A stretch of DNA of 64,000 nt from an uncultured Desulfovibrio sp. (GCA_949291675.1 CASEWR010000077.1:1-64000), one strand, 5' to 3'. Positions 24,485 to 33,797 are shown, counted from the first letter of the stretch. Numbers and translations: made by a program. Notes: generated from the sequence alone by a model not told the origin.

Positions 24485-25963
24485 ATGGAGAAGGGAACTT
24501 TTGTCGCAGCTCTCACCGACAATGCCATGGTGGACGGCATCTTTGTCACCTCTGACGTCGTCAGGCTCAGTGACAAGAATGGCAGGCCCTACTGGGCCTT
24601 CAACCTCTGTGACACCACAGGGAGCATACAGGCCAAAATCTGGTCCCAGCGCGGCACGCTCACCCCGCAGGAGCTGCCCGCCCGCGCCTTTGTGCGTGTG
24701 CATGGCCAGGTGAGCACCTTCCGCGAGGTGATGCAGGTGCGTGTGGATACCATCACTGTCCTTTCCCAGCAGGAGTGCGCGCAGCTGGACATGGCGGAGT
24801 TTGCGCCGCCCTCACCCTATGACGGCGCAGCCTGCATGGACGAGCTCATGGAGCTTGTGCGCAGGGAAACTGCCGGCACCTGCTGGGAGCGCCTGGTGAC
24901 AACCTTCTTTGCTGACGAGAAGATGCGGACCGACTTCATCAATGCCTCTGCAGCCCGCAGCATGCACCATGCCGGGCGCGGCGGCCTTGCCGCCCACAGC
25001 CTGGAAGTGTGCAAAATCTGTCTTGCCATGGCAGACCTCTTTCCTGTGCTGGACAGGGCCATCCTGGCCACAAGTGCGCTCTTCCACGACATCGGCAAGC
25101 TTGAGGAAATGCACACTGACCCCTTTGAGGTGAACTACACTGTTCCCGGCAGTCTCATCGGCCACATTGTGCTGGGCATCTCCATGCTGCACAAGGCCTG
25201 CGAGCAGGCTGCCATTCCTGCAGCCCAGCGCGATCACTTCTTCCATCTTCTTCTCAGCCATCACGGGCGCACGGAGTACGGTGCCGTCAAGGAGCCCTCC
25301 ACCATGGAGGCCATGGTGCTCTCCACCGCAGACTTTCTGGATGCCAAGCTCAACACCATGCAGGGCCTGCTCGACAAGGTCGCTCCAGGCGAGCTCACTG
25401 CCCTGGCACGCGAGTTCGGCAGAAGTCTGTACAAGCCTGAACCCAGCCGCCCTGTATCTTCGGAAATCCCTGCCAGTCCTGCCCAGGCAGCAGCTCAGAG
25501 TCCTGCCCGGGCGTCTCAGGCTCCCCAGCCAGCCGCAGCGCCCCAGGCCCCGGCAGACACAGAGTCTGCCAGGGAGAGCAGGGCCTCGTCTGCACAGCGC
25601 ACTCGCACGGCTGCCCGGCGTCCGGCCCCGGATTCTGCGCATGGCTCTGTGCATGGCCCTGCTCCCGAGCCGGGTCCCTTGCCGGATACGGGCATTCGCG
25701 GCTCGGAGATGGATATGCCCTCAGGGCCTTCCTGGCCATCAGGGCCAGTCTGGGAAGACGGCTATCTCGACAGCCTGACCAGCATACACGCTGGCTTTGG
25801 CGCTGATGCCGGCCTCACCCCCCGGGATGGTTTTGACAGCGCTGCCCCTGCAGCTTCCACAGCGTCAGCTTCTGCAGCAAGGGAAGCAGTTGGGGAAAAG
25901 CCGGAAAAGGCTGAAAAGCCCGAGAAGCCGAAGACCACGCCTCTGCTTGATCTTCTGAAATAG
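24485..25963 (+). CDS. YhaM-like 3'-5' exoribonuclease (OB fold + HD domain) with long C-terminal tail
   Basis: A 492-residue protein. The first 90 residues form an OB-type nucleic-acid binding domain (VRLSDKNGRPYWAFNLCDTT, then GSIQAKIW). The HD phosphohydrolase domain follows: GGLAAHSLEV, ALFHDIGKLEE, HLLLSHHGRTEYG and ADFLDAKLNTM. This is the architecture of YhaM-family 3'-5' exoribonucleases. After about residue 320 comes some 170 residues of Ala/Pro/Ser-rich tail, probably disordered and not usual for the family. ATG 24485 is preferred because AGGCAGGA is properly spaced; ATG 24476 is too close to it. tmk starts nine bases after its stop. Confidence 0.85.
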   Translation: MEKGTFVAALTDNAMVDGIFVTSDVVRLSDKNGRPYWAFNLCDTTGSIQAKIWSQRGTLTPQELPARAFVRVHGQVSTFREVMQVRVDTITVLSQQECAQLDMAEFAPPSPYDGAACMDELMELVRRETAGTCWERLVTTFFADEKMRTDFINASAARSMHHAGRGGLAAHSLEVCKICLAMADLFPVLDRAILATSALFHDIGKLEEMHTDPFEVNYTVPGSLIGHIVLGISMLHKACEQAAIPAAQRDHFFHLLLSHHGRTEYGAVKEPSTMEAMVLSTADFLDAKLNTMQGLLDKVAPGELTALAREFGRSLYKPEPSRPVSSEIPASPAQAAAQSPARASQAPQPAAAPQAPADTESARESRASSAQRTRTAARRPAPDSAHGSVHGPAPEPGPLPDTGIRGSEMDMPSGPSWPSGPVWEDGYLDSLTSIHAGFGADAGLTPRDGFDSAAPAASTASASAAREAVGEKPEKAEKPEKPKTTPLLDLLK

Positions 25964-25972
25964 GCGGCTCCC

Positions 25973-26599
25973 ATGTTTGTCACCTTTGAAGGCGTGGAAG
26001 GCGCCGGCAAGTCCACGGCCCTGGCTGCTGTGGCAGCCCACTATGCAGCATGTGGTGTGGACCTTGTCTGCACAAGGGAACCTGGCGGCAGTGCCCTTGG
26101 CAGGACCCTGCGCTCCCTGCTTCTGGACGTGAAAAGCTCCATGGTCTCTGAGGCCGAGCTCTTTCTCTTTCTGGCTGACAGGGCCCAGCATGTGGCAGAA
26201 GTCATCCGTCCAGCCCTGGCCCGTGGCGCACTGGTCCTGTGCGACCGCTTCACGGACTCAACCCTTGCCTACCAGGGCTTTGCCAGAGGCCTCAGCCTCG
26301 AAACCCTGACCACCCTCAATGCCGCTGCCACAGGGGGCCTTGAGCCGGACCTGACCCTGCTCTTTGACCTGCCTGTGGAAGAGGGCCTTGCACGGGTGCG
26401 CAAACGCAAGGAAGAGCTCGGGGAACAGGGCTGTGACCGCCTTGATGCCGAGGCTGTGAGCTTCCATGCTGCAGTGCGCAAGGGCTTTCATTTCATTGCC
26501 GAACACGCCCCTTCTAGAGTATGTCTGCTTGATGCTTCTCTTGCCAGGGAAGACGTGCTCGCAGCCTGTCTCAAGGCCATCGAGAGCCGCAGACACTGA
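25973..26599 (+). CDS. tmk: thymidylate kinase
   Basis: Phosphorylates dTMP to dTDP. 208 residues. The P-loop is FEGVEGAGKST at the N-terminus, then CTREPGGSALG and the DRFTDSTLAYQG motif. It follows the YhaM-like gene by nine bases, so the two are likely co-transcribed. Confidence 0.95.
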   Translation: MFVTFEGVEGAGKSTALAAVAAHYAACGVDLVCTREPGGSALGRTLRSLLLDVKSSMVSEAELFLFLADRAQHVAEVIRPALARGALVLCDRFTDSTLAYQGFARGLSLETLTTLNAAATGGLEPDLTLLFDLPVEEGLARVRKRKEELGEQGCDRLDAEAVSFHAAVRKGFHFIAEHAPSRVCLLDASLAREDVLAACLKAIESRRH

Positions 26600-26684
26600 T
26601 GTGTCCGGGCCCGCACGGGCCCTGCCCTGCAAGACAACAATTTTACCACCAGGCAAGAGGCCCTGGACATCCTGGAGGACATCC

Positions 26685-27035
26685 ATGCGGGAAATCTATG
26701 TGTTTGACAGCTGCGACGGCGTGCGTCTCACCCCTCTGAGCAAGTGCAGCCAGGTAAATCCCCAGCTCAAACAGGCAGCCGAGCAGGAAAACCTTGAAGC
26801 GCTGGAGCCCTTTATTGCTGCCGGCGACCCGGACGTGGCCTTTGTCACGGTCTTTCGTCAGCCAGAAGCTGCCGGCGGCATCGTGGCGGTCTCTGCCATG
26901 AACGAAGTGCTCTTCTATGTCATTGCCAACAGCAGCCTCAATCTCATTGCTGCGGCCTCTCACTTTGCCAGCCAGGTGTCCAACATCCGCTACGGTCAGG
27001 ACATTTTTGATAACATTGACGACAGCGACGAGTAG
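26685..27035 (+). CDS. conserved-looking hypothetical protein (116 aa)
   Basis: TGGAGG stands seven bases before ATG 26685. The 116 residues look like a compact alpha/beta protein with strands DVAFVTVF, GGIVAVSAMNEVLFYVI and a helix LNLIAAASHFASQVSNI, ending in the acidic run FDNIDDSDE. I do not recognise a family. It lies 85 bases after tmk on the same strand. Confidence 0.7.
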   Translation: MREIYVFDSCDGVRLTPLSKCSQVNPQLKQAAEQENLEALEPFIAAGDPDVAFVTVFRQPEAAGGIVAVSAMNEVLFYVIANSSLNLIAAASHFASQVSNIRYGQDIFDNIDDSDE

Positions 27036-27099
27036 GGCAGCGGCCAGGGCCAGATCTGCGATACAGGCCAGATCAGCGATACATGCCAGGGCAGCGGCC
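27034..27099 (+). repeat. 18-base tandem duplication flanked by a 12-base direct repeat
   Basis: GGCCAGATCTGCGATACA (27048-27065) is repeated with one change at 27066-27083. AGGGCAGCGGCC flanks the pair at 27034-27045 and 27088-27099. Confidence 0.6.
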
Positions 27100-27140
27100 G
27101 GGAAGCGCAGGCACACAAACTGCCTTCTGCTGTCGCGTAC

Positions 27141-27160
27141 GGCCGGCCGGACAGCCGGCC
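27141..27160 (+). terminator. hairpin before the deacetylase-fold gene
   Basis: Perfect GGCCGGC / GCCGGCC stem with a six-base loop between two genes of the same strand. There is no T-run, so it may be a weak terminator or a leader structure. Confidence 0.3.
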
Positions 27161-27197
27161 ACCCGGCAGGCGCAGCCTGCCTGTGCAGGGAGGTGTC

Positions 27198-28625
27198 ATG
27201 AGCAGTACCAGAGCGTCCTGTGCCGGTGTCCGGCATCTGCAGCCCTTTGACAGGGCGAAAAACTCCCTTGGTGTGGTCTTCTTTCCTGCCTTTGACTGGG
27301 CCATCTCTCCCACCCATCCGGAACGGGAAGAGCGCCTGCTCTACACCCGCGACCAGCTGAAGGAAGAGGGGCTTTTTGACATCGAGGGCATACGCGAGTA
27401 CCGCCCCCGCCTCATGGCCCTGGAAGACGTGGCCAGGGTGCACTTCTGCCTGCCCTCCATACAGGATGTGGTGACAGACTCGCATCTGGCAGCAGCAGGC
27501 GGCGCCATTGAGGCAGCACGCCTGGTGCTGGAGCAGCGCGAGACAAAGGCCTTTGCCCTGGTGCGGCCACCCGGCCATCACGCCATGCGCGTGGTGCACG
27601 GCAACAGGGGCTTTTGCAATATCAACAACGAAGCCCTCATGCTGGCCTGGATACGGGCAAATTACCGCATTGCCGGCAGGCCCCTGCGCCTGGCTGTGGT
27701 GGATACGGACGTGCATCACGGGGACGGCAGCCAGGACATTTTCTGGAACGACCCGGACACGCTCTTCATTTCCCTGCACCAGGACGGGCGCACCCTCTAT
27801 CCCGGCTCAGGCTTTCTGCGCGAGAGCGGCGGCCCGGCAGCCCTGGGCAGGACAGTGAATATTCCCCTGCCGCCAGGCACCTGCGACGAGGGCTATCTCT
27901 TTGTCATGGAGCATGCCGTGCTGCCCATACTGCGCGACTTTGCCCCGGACCTTGTGATCAACTCCGCAGGCCAGGACAATCACTTCACGGATCCCCTGGC
28001 AAGCGAGCTGCTCACAGCCCAGGGCTATGCAGCCCTGAATCGCATGCTCAACCCGGACATTGCCGTGCTCGAAGGCGGCTATGCCATACGCGGAGCCCTG
28101 CCCTATGTGAACATGGGCATCTGCCTTGCCCTGGCAGGCCTTGATGCGGACGACATCCGCGAGCCTGACTGGGATGAGCGCGTGCAGCGCCAGTCGCAGC
28201 GGGTGACCGACGAGGTGCGCAAGGTGGCGGAAGCTGCCCTTGCCCAGTACCTGGATCCCCCCAAACAGCCCTGGCGGGGCAGGGAGGAACACGGCTTCTG
28301 GGTCGAGGACAGACAAATTTACTACGATACGGACGGCATCAGCGAAGGGCAGCGCGTGTACTCAAAGCTCTGCTCAGGCTGCTTCGGCGGCCAGGGCTGC
28401 TCAGGCTATGCCATGTGGTTCACACAGTCCACGCGCACGGCCCTGTCCCTGTGCGTGCATATCCCCCGCGATGCCTGTGCTCAGTGCCGCAACGAGGCCC
28501 TTGAGCAGGTGCACGAAGCACGTGCCAGCGGCAGGTTCACCCACGTCCTGACTCTGGACGAAACAACATTCCATCCCACTCAATCCTGGCCCCTGGAGGA
28601 AAAAACATGGCCCAAGACATCCTGA
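27198..28625 (+). CDS. histone deacetylase-fold amidohydrolase, possibly acetylpolyamine-specific
   Basis: A zinc amidohydrolase of the arginase/deacetylase fold, 475 residues. Visible are HPERE, RPPGHHAM (catalytic His pair), DTDVHHGDGSQD (zinc Asp and His), SAGQDNHFTDPL (second zinc Asp) and EGGY. A C-terminal extension of about 120 residues is Cys-rich (LCSGCFGGQGC, then CAQC) and not part of the usual fold. AGGGAGG precedes ATG 27198. Its 3' end overlaps the carboxynorspermidine synthase gene by 19 bases. That context suggests acetylated polyamines as substrate, but another acetyl-amide cannot be excluded. Confidence 0.8.
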   Translation: MSSTRASCAGVRHLQPFDRAKNSLGVVFFPAFDWAISPTHPEREERLLYTRDQLKEEGLFDIEGIREYRPRLMALEDVARVHFCLPSIQDVVTDSHLAAAGGAIEAARLVLEQRETKAFALVRPPGHHAMRVVHGNRGFCNINNEALMLAWIRANYRIAGRPLRLAVVDTDVHHGDGSQDIFWNDPDTLFISLHQDGRTLYPGSGFLRESGGPAALGRTVNIPLPPGTCDEGYLFVMEHAVLPILRDFAPDLVINSAGQDNHFTDPLASELLTAQGYAALNRMLNPDIAVLEGGYAIRGALPYVNMGICLALAGLDADDIREPDWDERVQRQSQRVTDEVRKVAEAALAQYLDPPKQPWRGREEHGFWVEDRQIYYDTDGISEGQRVYSKLCSGCFGGQGCSGYAMWFTQSTRTALSLCVHIPRDACAQCRNEALEQVHEARASGRFTHVLTLDETTFHPTQSWPLEEKTWPKTS

Positions 28626-29824
28626 TTATCGGAGCCGGCGGCGTCGGCAGCGTTGTTGCTCACAAGTGTGCCCAGGCGGCCACGAAGGGAGTTTTCGGTA
28701 AAATCGTGCTTGCCAGCAGGACCGAGTCCCGCTGCAAGGCCATTGCCGAGTCCGTGAAGCAGCGCTACGGCGTCACCATCGAGACTGCACAGGTGGATGC
28801 GGACAATGTCCCCGAACTGTGCGCCCTGATTCGCAGTGTCAATCCCTACATGGTGCTGAACATTGCTCTGCCCTACCAGGACCTGCACGTCATGGATGCC
28901 TGCCTTGAGTGCGGTGTGCACTACCTGGATACAGCCAACTACGAGCCCCTGGACACAGCAAAGTTCGAGTACAAATGGCAGTGGGCCTACCAGGATCGCT
29001 TCCGTGAGCAGGGCCTCACCGCGCTGCTCGGCTCTGGCTTTGACCCCGGCGTGACCAACGTCTTTGCAGCCTGGGTCATGAAGCACGAGCTTGATGAAGT
29101 GCATGTGCTCGACATCATTGACTGCAATGCCGGCGACAACGGCCAGGCCTTTGCCACCAACTTCAACCCCGAAATCAATATCCGTGAAGTCTCTGCCCGC
29201 GGCCGCTACTGGGAACGCGGCGAGTGGGTGCAGACTGCACCGCTGGCCTGGTCCATGGACTTTGACTTCCCGGACGGCATTGGCAGCAAGAAGTGCTACC
29301 TCATGTACCATGAGGAACTGGAATCCCTGGCCCTGAACCTGAAGGGTCTGAAACGCGCCCGCTTCTGGATGACCTTCTCGGACAACTATCTCAAGCACCT
29401 CTCCGTGCTCAAGAACGTGGGCATGACCCGCATTGACGAGGTGGAGTACAAGGGCCAGAAGATTGTGCCCATCCAGTTCCTGGCTGCCCTGCTGCCGGAT
29501 CCTGCCACCCTTGGCCCGCTCACCAGAGGCAAGACCTGCATTGGCGATGTCATGCAGGGCGTGAAGGACGGCAGGGAAAAGAGCGTCTACATCTACAATA
29601 TCTGCTGCCACGAGGACTGCTACGCCGAAGTGGGCTCCCAGGGCATCTCCTACACCACTGGCGTGCCCGCCATGGTTGGTGCCAAGATGATGTGCGAGGG
29701 CACATGGCTGAAGCCCGGCGTGTGGAACATGGAGCAGTTCGACCCCGATCCCTTCCTGAAGGACCTTGGCGAGTACGGCCTGCCCTGGACCTGCATTGAC
29801 GTGACCGGCAAGGAGCTTGTCTAG
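28607..29824 (+). CDS. carboxynorspermidine synthase (saccharopine dehydrogenase family)
   Basis: NADPH-dependent condensation of a diamine (diaminopropane or putrescine) with aspartate semialdehyde, giving carboxynorspermidine or carboxyspermidine. 405 residues. The Rossmann motif is IIGAGGVGSVVAHKCAQ. Family-typical stretches are VNPYMVLNIALPYQDL, YLDTANYEP and LLGSGFDPGVTNVFAAW. GGAGG precedes the start, inside the end of the deacetylase-fold gene. The decarboxylase gene follows with a one-base overlap, which fixes the pathway. Confidence 0.93.
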   Translation: MAQDILIIGAGGVGSVVAHKCAQAATKGVFGKIVLASRTESRCKAIAESVKQRYGVTIETAQVDADNVPELCALIRSVNPYMVLNIALPYQDLHVMDACLECGVHYLDTANYEPLDTAKFEYKWQWAYQDRFREQGLTALLGSGFDPGVTNVFAAWVMKHELDEVHVLDIIDCNAGDNGQAFATNFNPEINIREVSARGRYWERGEWVQTAPLAWSMDFDFPDGIGSKKCYLMYHEELESLALNLKGLKRARFWMTFSDNYLKHLSVLKNVGMTRIDEVEYKGQKIVPIQFLAALLPDPATLGPLTRGKTCIGDVMQGVKDGREKSVYIYNICCHEDCYAEVGSQGISYTTGVPAMVGAKMMCEGTWLKPGVWNMEQFDPDPFLKDLGEYGLPWTCIDVTGKELV

Positions 29825-31014
29825 TGGCCCACGAGGAACTGCTTCTCACAGCAGAGGTCCCGTCCCCCTGCTTTGTGGTGGACATGGACAAGCTGCGTGC
29901 AAACGCAGCCGTGCTCAGAAGCGTGCAGGAGCGCACTGGCGCAAAGGTCCTGCTGGCCCTGAAGAGCTTTGCCTGCTGGAAGACCTTCTCCATTCTCTCC
30001 CGCGCGCACAATGGTCCGTTGTGGGGCACCTGCGCCAGCAGTGTGGATGAGGCCCGTCTGGGCAGAGAGGAGTTTGGCGGAGAGGTGCATGCCTTTGCCG
30101 CTGCCTGGACACAGGCAGAGGTGGAGGAACTGTGCACCATTGCGGACACCATAGTCTTCAATTCCGTTGCCCAGTGGCGCACCTTCCGTCCCCTGGTGCA
30201 GGCAAAGGGGCTGGATGTGGGCCTGCGCATCAACCCCGAGCACAGCGAGGGGACTGTCCCCATGTACGACCCCTGCTCTCCGGGCTCGCGCCTTGGCATA
30301 CGGCTGCGCCATCTGCCGAAGGACATCATGGACGAAGGCATACACGGTCTGCACTTCCACACTCTGTGCGAGCAGAACTCGGATGCCTTTGACCGCACTG
30401 CCGAAGTGGTGGAGCGCAACTTTGCGCCCTTCCTGGCAAAGTGCCGCTGGATCAACGTGGGTGGCGGCCATCACATCACCCGTGCTGACTATGACGTGGA
30501 TCTGCTCTGCGCGCGCCTCAACGGTCTGCATGAGCGCTGGGGTGCCCAGATCTACGTGGAGCCCGGCGAGGCCGTGGCTCTGGATGCCGGCGTGCTGGTG
30601 GCCACAGTGCTCGACATCACCGAGGGCGACATGCCCCTGGTGCAGCTCGACATCTCCGCTGCCTGCCACACCCCGGATGTCCTGGAAATGCCCTACAGGC
30701 CGCGCATCATCTACGAGCACAAGGACGGCTTGTGCGAGACAAAGGATGAGAACGGCGGTCCCTGGCGCTGCAGGCTGGGCGGCAAGAGCTGCCTTGCCGG
30801 CGATGTCATGGGTGAGTACGGCTTTGCCGGGCCTTTGCGGATTGGCCAGCGGCTGCTCTTCCAGGACATGGCCATCTACAGCATGGTGAAGACCACGACC
30901 TTCAACGGCCTGCGTCTGCCTTCCATAGGCCTTGTGGACGGGGCAGGCGGCAGGGATGTTTTCACCCTGCTGCATGTCTTCGGCTATGAGGATTTCCGCT
31001 GCCGCCTGGCCTAG
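29824..31014 (+). CDS. nspC: carboxynorspermidine decarboxylase
   Basis: A PLP-dependent decarboxylase of the alanine racemase-type fold that makes norspermidine or spermidine from the carboxy precursor. 396 residues. The PLP Lys is in LLALKSFACW. Others are LRINPEHSEG, GLHFHTLCEQ, WINVGGGHHITR and VEPGEAVAL. It starts with GTG sharing a base with the upstream TAG (TAGTG). A strong hairpin terminator follows. Confidence 0.95.
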   Translation: MAHEELLLTAEVPSPCFVVDMDKLRANAAVLRSVQERTGAKVLLALKSFACWKTFSILSRAHNGPLWGTCASSVDEARLGREEFGGEVHAFAAAWTQAEVEELCTIADTIVFNSVAQWRTFRPLVQAKGLDVGLRINPEHSEGTVPMYDPCSPGSRLGIRLRHLPKDIMDEGIHGLHFHTLCEQNSDAFDRTAEVVERNFAPFLAKCRWINVGGGHHITRADYDVDLLCARLNGLHERWGAQIYVEPGEAVALDAGVLVATVLDITEGDMPLVQLDISAACHTPDVLEMPYRPRIIYEHKDGLCETKDENGGPWRCRLGGKSCLAGDVMGEYGFAGPLRIGQRLLFQDMAIYSMVKTTTFNGLRLPSIGLVDGAGGRDVFTLLHVFGYEDFRCRLA

Positions 31015-31056
31015 GGCGTCAGCGTTCGCTGCCCGCAGGGGCAGAAGAGACAATAA

Positions 31057-31088
31057 CAGCCCCGTTCCGGGAAACCGGAGCGGGGCTG
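31057..31088 (+). terminator. terminator of the polyamine operon
   Basis: 14-base stem CAGCCCCGTTCCGG / CCGGAGCGGGGCTG (one G-U pair) with loop GAAA, 43 bases after nspC. The following T-run is weak. Confidence 0.75.
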
Positions 31089-31123
31089 CACTATTTCTGC
31101 GTCGCTGGCTGCGCCATGCCCTC

Positions 31124-32584
31124 TTAGCGGGGTCTGGCCTGTCCTGTGGTCTGTCCTGCGGCCTGTCCAGTGCCTGCAGGCTGACGCTGTATGGGGCGCA
31201 CGATATAGGATTTGCTGCCCACCTCGGGCAGGAGGACGTGCCTGCCTACCGGGAAGGAGGAAGGGGGCAGTGCAGGGCGCTGCGCTTTCTGGCCTGCACT
31301 GCGGCTGGCGTCTGCTGCTGCATGGTGTGCTGCCTGCCCTGTGTCCTGCTGTGTCTTGTTTGTGTCGTGGCTGAAGACATTCTTCAGCTTCTGCGTCAGG
31401 CTGGCAAAGCGGCTCTGCGGCGGCTGAATCCTGATGGCATCCCTGGCATAGCCCTGCCAGGCAGTCAGGGCAGGCTCGCCAGACGGTGCGTCCTGTGCCA
31501 TGTCCTGCGGCATGTCAGCCTGGCTGACAAGACGCGCAGCAAGGGCTGCTGCCTTTGCGTCTGCATTGTGCAGGGGAGTAGCATGGCTGTATGCAGGAAG
31601 GACAGCACTGCTGCGGGCGCGCCTGTGCATGGTCATGCGCATGGGCGGCTCAGGATCAAGAAGGCCGCTGATATAGTCGCTGACAGTCACGAAGCGATCA
31701 CAGCCGCCGGCCTTAAGCTGGGCAATGACGCGGGGAATGTCGTCCACAGTGCTCTTGTGAATGTCATGAAAGAGAAAGATGCCGCGCAGATGCCCCCTGG
31801 CAGCAATGCGTCCCCTGGGGTCACGCAGCCGGGTGTAGTCTGCAGGCAGGCGCTTCCAGTCTTCCGTATCATAGGACCAGGTGACAATGCGCAGGCCAAG
31901 CTCAGCTGCCTGTACAGCCAGGGCATGGTCCTGGGCGCCATAGGGCGGGCGGAAGAGGGTGGGGTCTGCACCGCAGGAGCGCAGAATCCTGTTGGTCCTC
32001 TCCAGCTCATCCAGCCTGCGGGCAGTGGAGATGCGCTTGAAGTTCGGGTGCTTGTAGGAATGGCTGGCCACCTCGTGGCCCTCGTCCACCACTCTGCGCA
32101 CCACATGGGGCAGCTTGGCGGCATTGACGCCGAGCATGAAGAAGGTGGCGGAAACGCCGTGGGCATCCAGAATGTCCAGAAGCTGCGGAGTGTAGTTGGA
32201 GGGGCCGTCATCAAAGGTCAGGGCGCAGAGGTTTTCCCCCATGTCCTGTTCGTAGATGAGGCTGCCGTGATAGGGCGCATAGCCCCTCTCTTCCAGCTCT
32301 GACCAGGTCAGGGATGTCCTTGTGGAAGATGGAGACGGCTGCACAGGCTGTTCCCCCGGCTGTGCCAGCTCCGGCTGACACGGCTGTGGATCAGGCTGGT
32401 CAGGCGCAGCAGACACATCCTCTGCGGGCGGTGTGTACGGCTCGGAGGGATCAATGACTCTGCCGGTCACACCCGGCGGCGGCAGGGGAGGGGTATAGTA
32501 GCTGGTCCGGGGAGCTGCCCCGGGTGCTGCGGGCAGCATCAGCAGCACGAGCACAGTCAGAAAAGAGAAAAGATATTGCAGCAT
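31124..32584 (-). CDS. polysaccharide deacetylase (NodB domain), exported
   Basis: A 486-residue protein with a hydrophobic N-terminal signal (about residues 1-23). A Pro/Gln/Ser-rich linker follows, then the NodB domain: ALTFDDGPSNYTP (catalytic and metal Asp), VASHSYKHPNF (metal His pair), LFRPPYGAQ and a C-terminal FLFHDIH motif. It probably removes acetyl groups from a cell-wall or surface polysaccharide in the periplasm. The last 150 residues are low-complexity, basic and Ala/Gln-rich. The ribosome binding site is weak. Confidence 0.88.
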   Translation of the reverse strand: MLQYLFSFLTVLVLLMLPAAPGAAPRTSYYTPPLPPPGVTGRVIDPSEPYTPPAEDVSAAPDQPDPQPCQPELAQPGEQPVQPSPSSTRTSLTWSELEERGYAPYHGSLIYEQDMGENLCALTFDDGPSNYTPQLLDILDAHGVSATFFMLGVNAAKLPHVVRRVVDEGHEVASHSYKHPNFKRISTARRLDELERTNRILRSCGADPTLFRPPYGAQDHALAVQAAELGLRIVTWSYDTEDWKRLPADYTRLRDPRGRIAARGHLRGIFLFHDIHKSTVDDIPRVIAQLKAGGCDRFVTVSDYISGLLDPEPPMRMTMHRRARSSAVLPAYSHATPLHNADAKAAALAARLVSQADMPQDMAQDAPSGEPALTAWQGYARDAIRIQPPQSRFASLTQKLKNVFSHDTNKTQQDTGQAAHHAAADASRSAGQKAQRPALPPSSFPVGRHVLLPEVGSKSYIVRPIQRQPAGTGQAAGQTTGQARPR

Positions 32585-32989
32585 TGAAGCACCAGCGTCA
32601 AAATGTACAAGGCCGGTTTCTACACTTCAAAGGCTGAAAACACAACTTGAAACAGCGCTTCTGAGGGGGCCGGGCGGGCTTTGAGCAGGAATTGAAGGCC
32701 TTGCAGGACGCCCGGAACCCGCTGAACTCTCAGCGCAGAACCCGCAGGACTGCCAGGCAGGATCGTCCTCAGCGCAGTGCAGCATTCTTCTTCCGGCACG
32801 CACTCTTGGCGCGAGCTGCAGGCAGAGCCTGCCGAATCCGGCCAGGCAACACCCTGACGTGAGCTGTCCGAAAACCGGCAAAGGCCCGAAACTGGCCGCT
32901 TGCAGGAGAATTTGTGCTTTTGCGAAAAATTTTTGTCACAAAGTCGTTGACAAGCAGGGCATCCGCGCGTAAAAGCAATCTCCGCATGG
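32585..32989. other. intergenic region before the tRNA pair
   Basis: 405 bases with no supported gene. The right part (about 32920-32985) is less G+C-rich; TTGACA at 32947-32952 is a good -35 box for the tRNA-Val/tRNA-Asp unit, with no strict -10 seen 16-18 bases on. Confidence 0.4.
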
Positions 32990-33065
32990 GGGCAGTTAGC
33001 TCAGTTGGTAGAGCATCGCCTTCACACGGCGGGGGTCACAAGTTCAAGTCTTGTACTGCCCACCA
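32990..33065 (+). tRNA. tRNA-Val (CAC)
   Basis: 76 bases including the encoded CCA. The acceptor stem is GGGCAGT / ACTGCCC, the D arm is AGCTCAGTTGGTAGAGC, the anticodon loop is TTCACAC with anticodon CAC, and the T arm is TTCAAGT. It reads GTG codons. Confidence 0.95.
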
Positions 33066-33076
33066 CCCATGACTGC

Positions 33077-33153
<77 letters not shown>

Positions 33154-33166
33154 CTTAGAATGCAAT

Positions 33167-33199
33167 AAGGCTTTACGGTATCCGTAAGGCCTTTTTTTT
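33167..33199 (+). terminator. terminator of the tRNA-Val/tRNA-Asp unit
   Basis: AAGGCTTTACGG / CCGTAAGGCCTT with a short loop and one mismatch, followed by eight T. Confidence 0.9.
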
Positions 33200-33768
33200 G
33201 CCCAAAAATCTCAGGATTCGCGACCCCTTGCAGGGGAGGCCCCGCAGGCGCTGCGAGGGCTGTCGGGCGCACCCGGCGCTGTGGTCTCGCCAAAATCGTG
33301 TATGGCTTTGAGTATGGTTCCCCTGCCAGGGCAGACTGCCGCAGGGAAACCGGCAGTGAAACTGACCGGCAGAACGTAAACGAAGAGCCTGACAAAAGAT
33401 CCTGACCGAAGCTCCAGACCACAGAGCCTGGACGCTCTCTGTCACGCCAGGACAGTCCGGGTCGCTTTGCCTGGCACCAGGAAGTGACGGGGGCAGTCTT
33501 TGCAGACGAGCCCCGGACACTGAACGCCACCAAACAATACCTGCCAGAAGAGCGGCAGAGCCTGTCTGGCACTGTCTTGCAAGGCCTTGTCAGCACCATT
33601 TTTGTGAAAAATTTCTCAAAATTCCCGTCTGGGATGTTGCTTTACAAAGTGCTTGTCATTCCTGTATCTTTACAGCGAAAAGAAGAAGCTGTACTCCTGA
33701 AACAGCTTTGTAACAGAGTTTCTGTAGTCCAATTTTTCACTTGCAACTTCTATTGAGAAATGTCACTA
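33200..33768. other. 570-base region after the tRNAs
   Basis: No gene, integrase remnant or duplicated tRNA 3' end is visible. The right part (about 33600-33800) becomes A+T-rich, as befits a promoter region for hydG. Confidence 0.5.
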
Positions 33769-33797
33769 TTGACTGAGCAATCAATCAATTTCATACT
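33769..33797 (+). promoter_or_regulatory. candidate sigma-70 promoter of the hydrogenase cluster
   Basis: TTGACT (33769-33774), 17 bases, then CATACT (33792-33797), in the only A+T-rich stretch upstream of hydG. The overlapping TTGA-N8-TCAA is close to an FNR-type half-site pair but has two extra bases. Confidence 0.4.

Noticed and set aside
29821..31053. 410-codon minus-strand frame opposite nspC
   Set aside because: Shadow of a recognised PLP decarboxylase gene.
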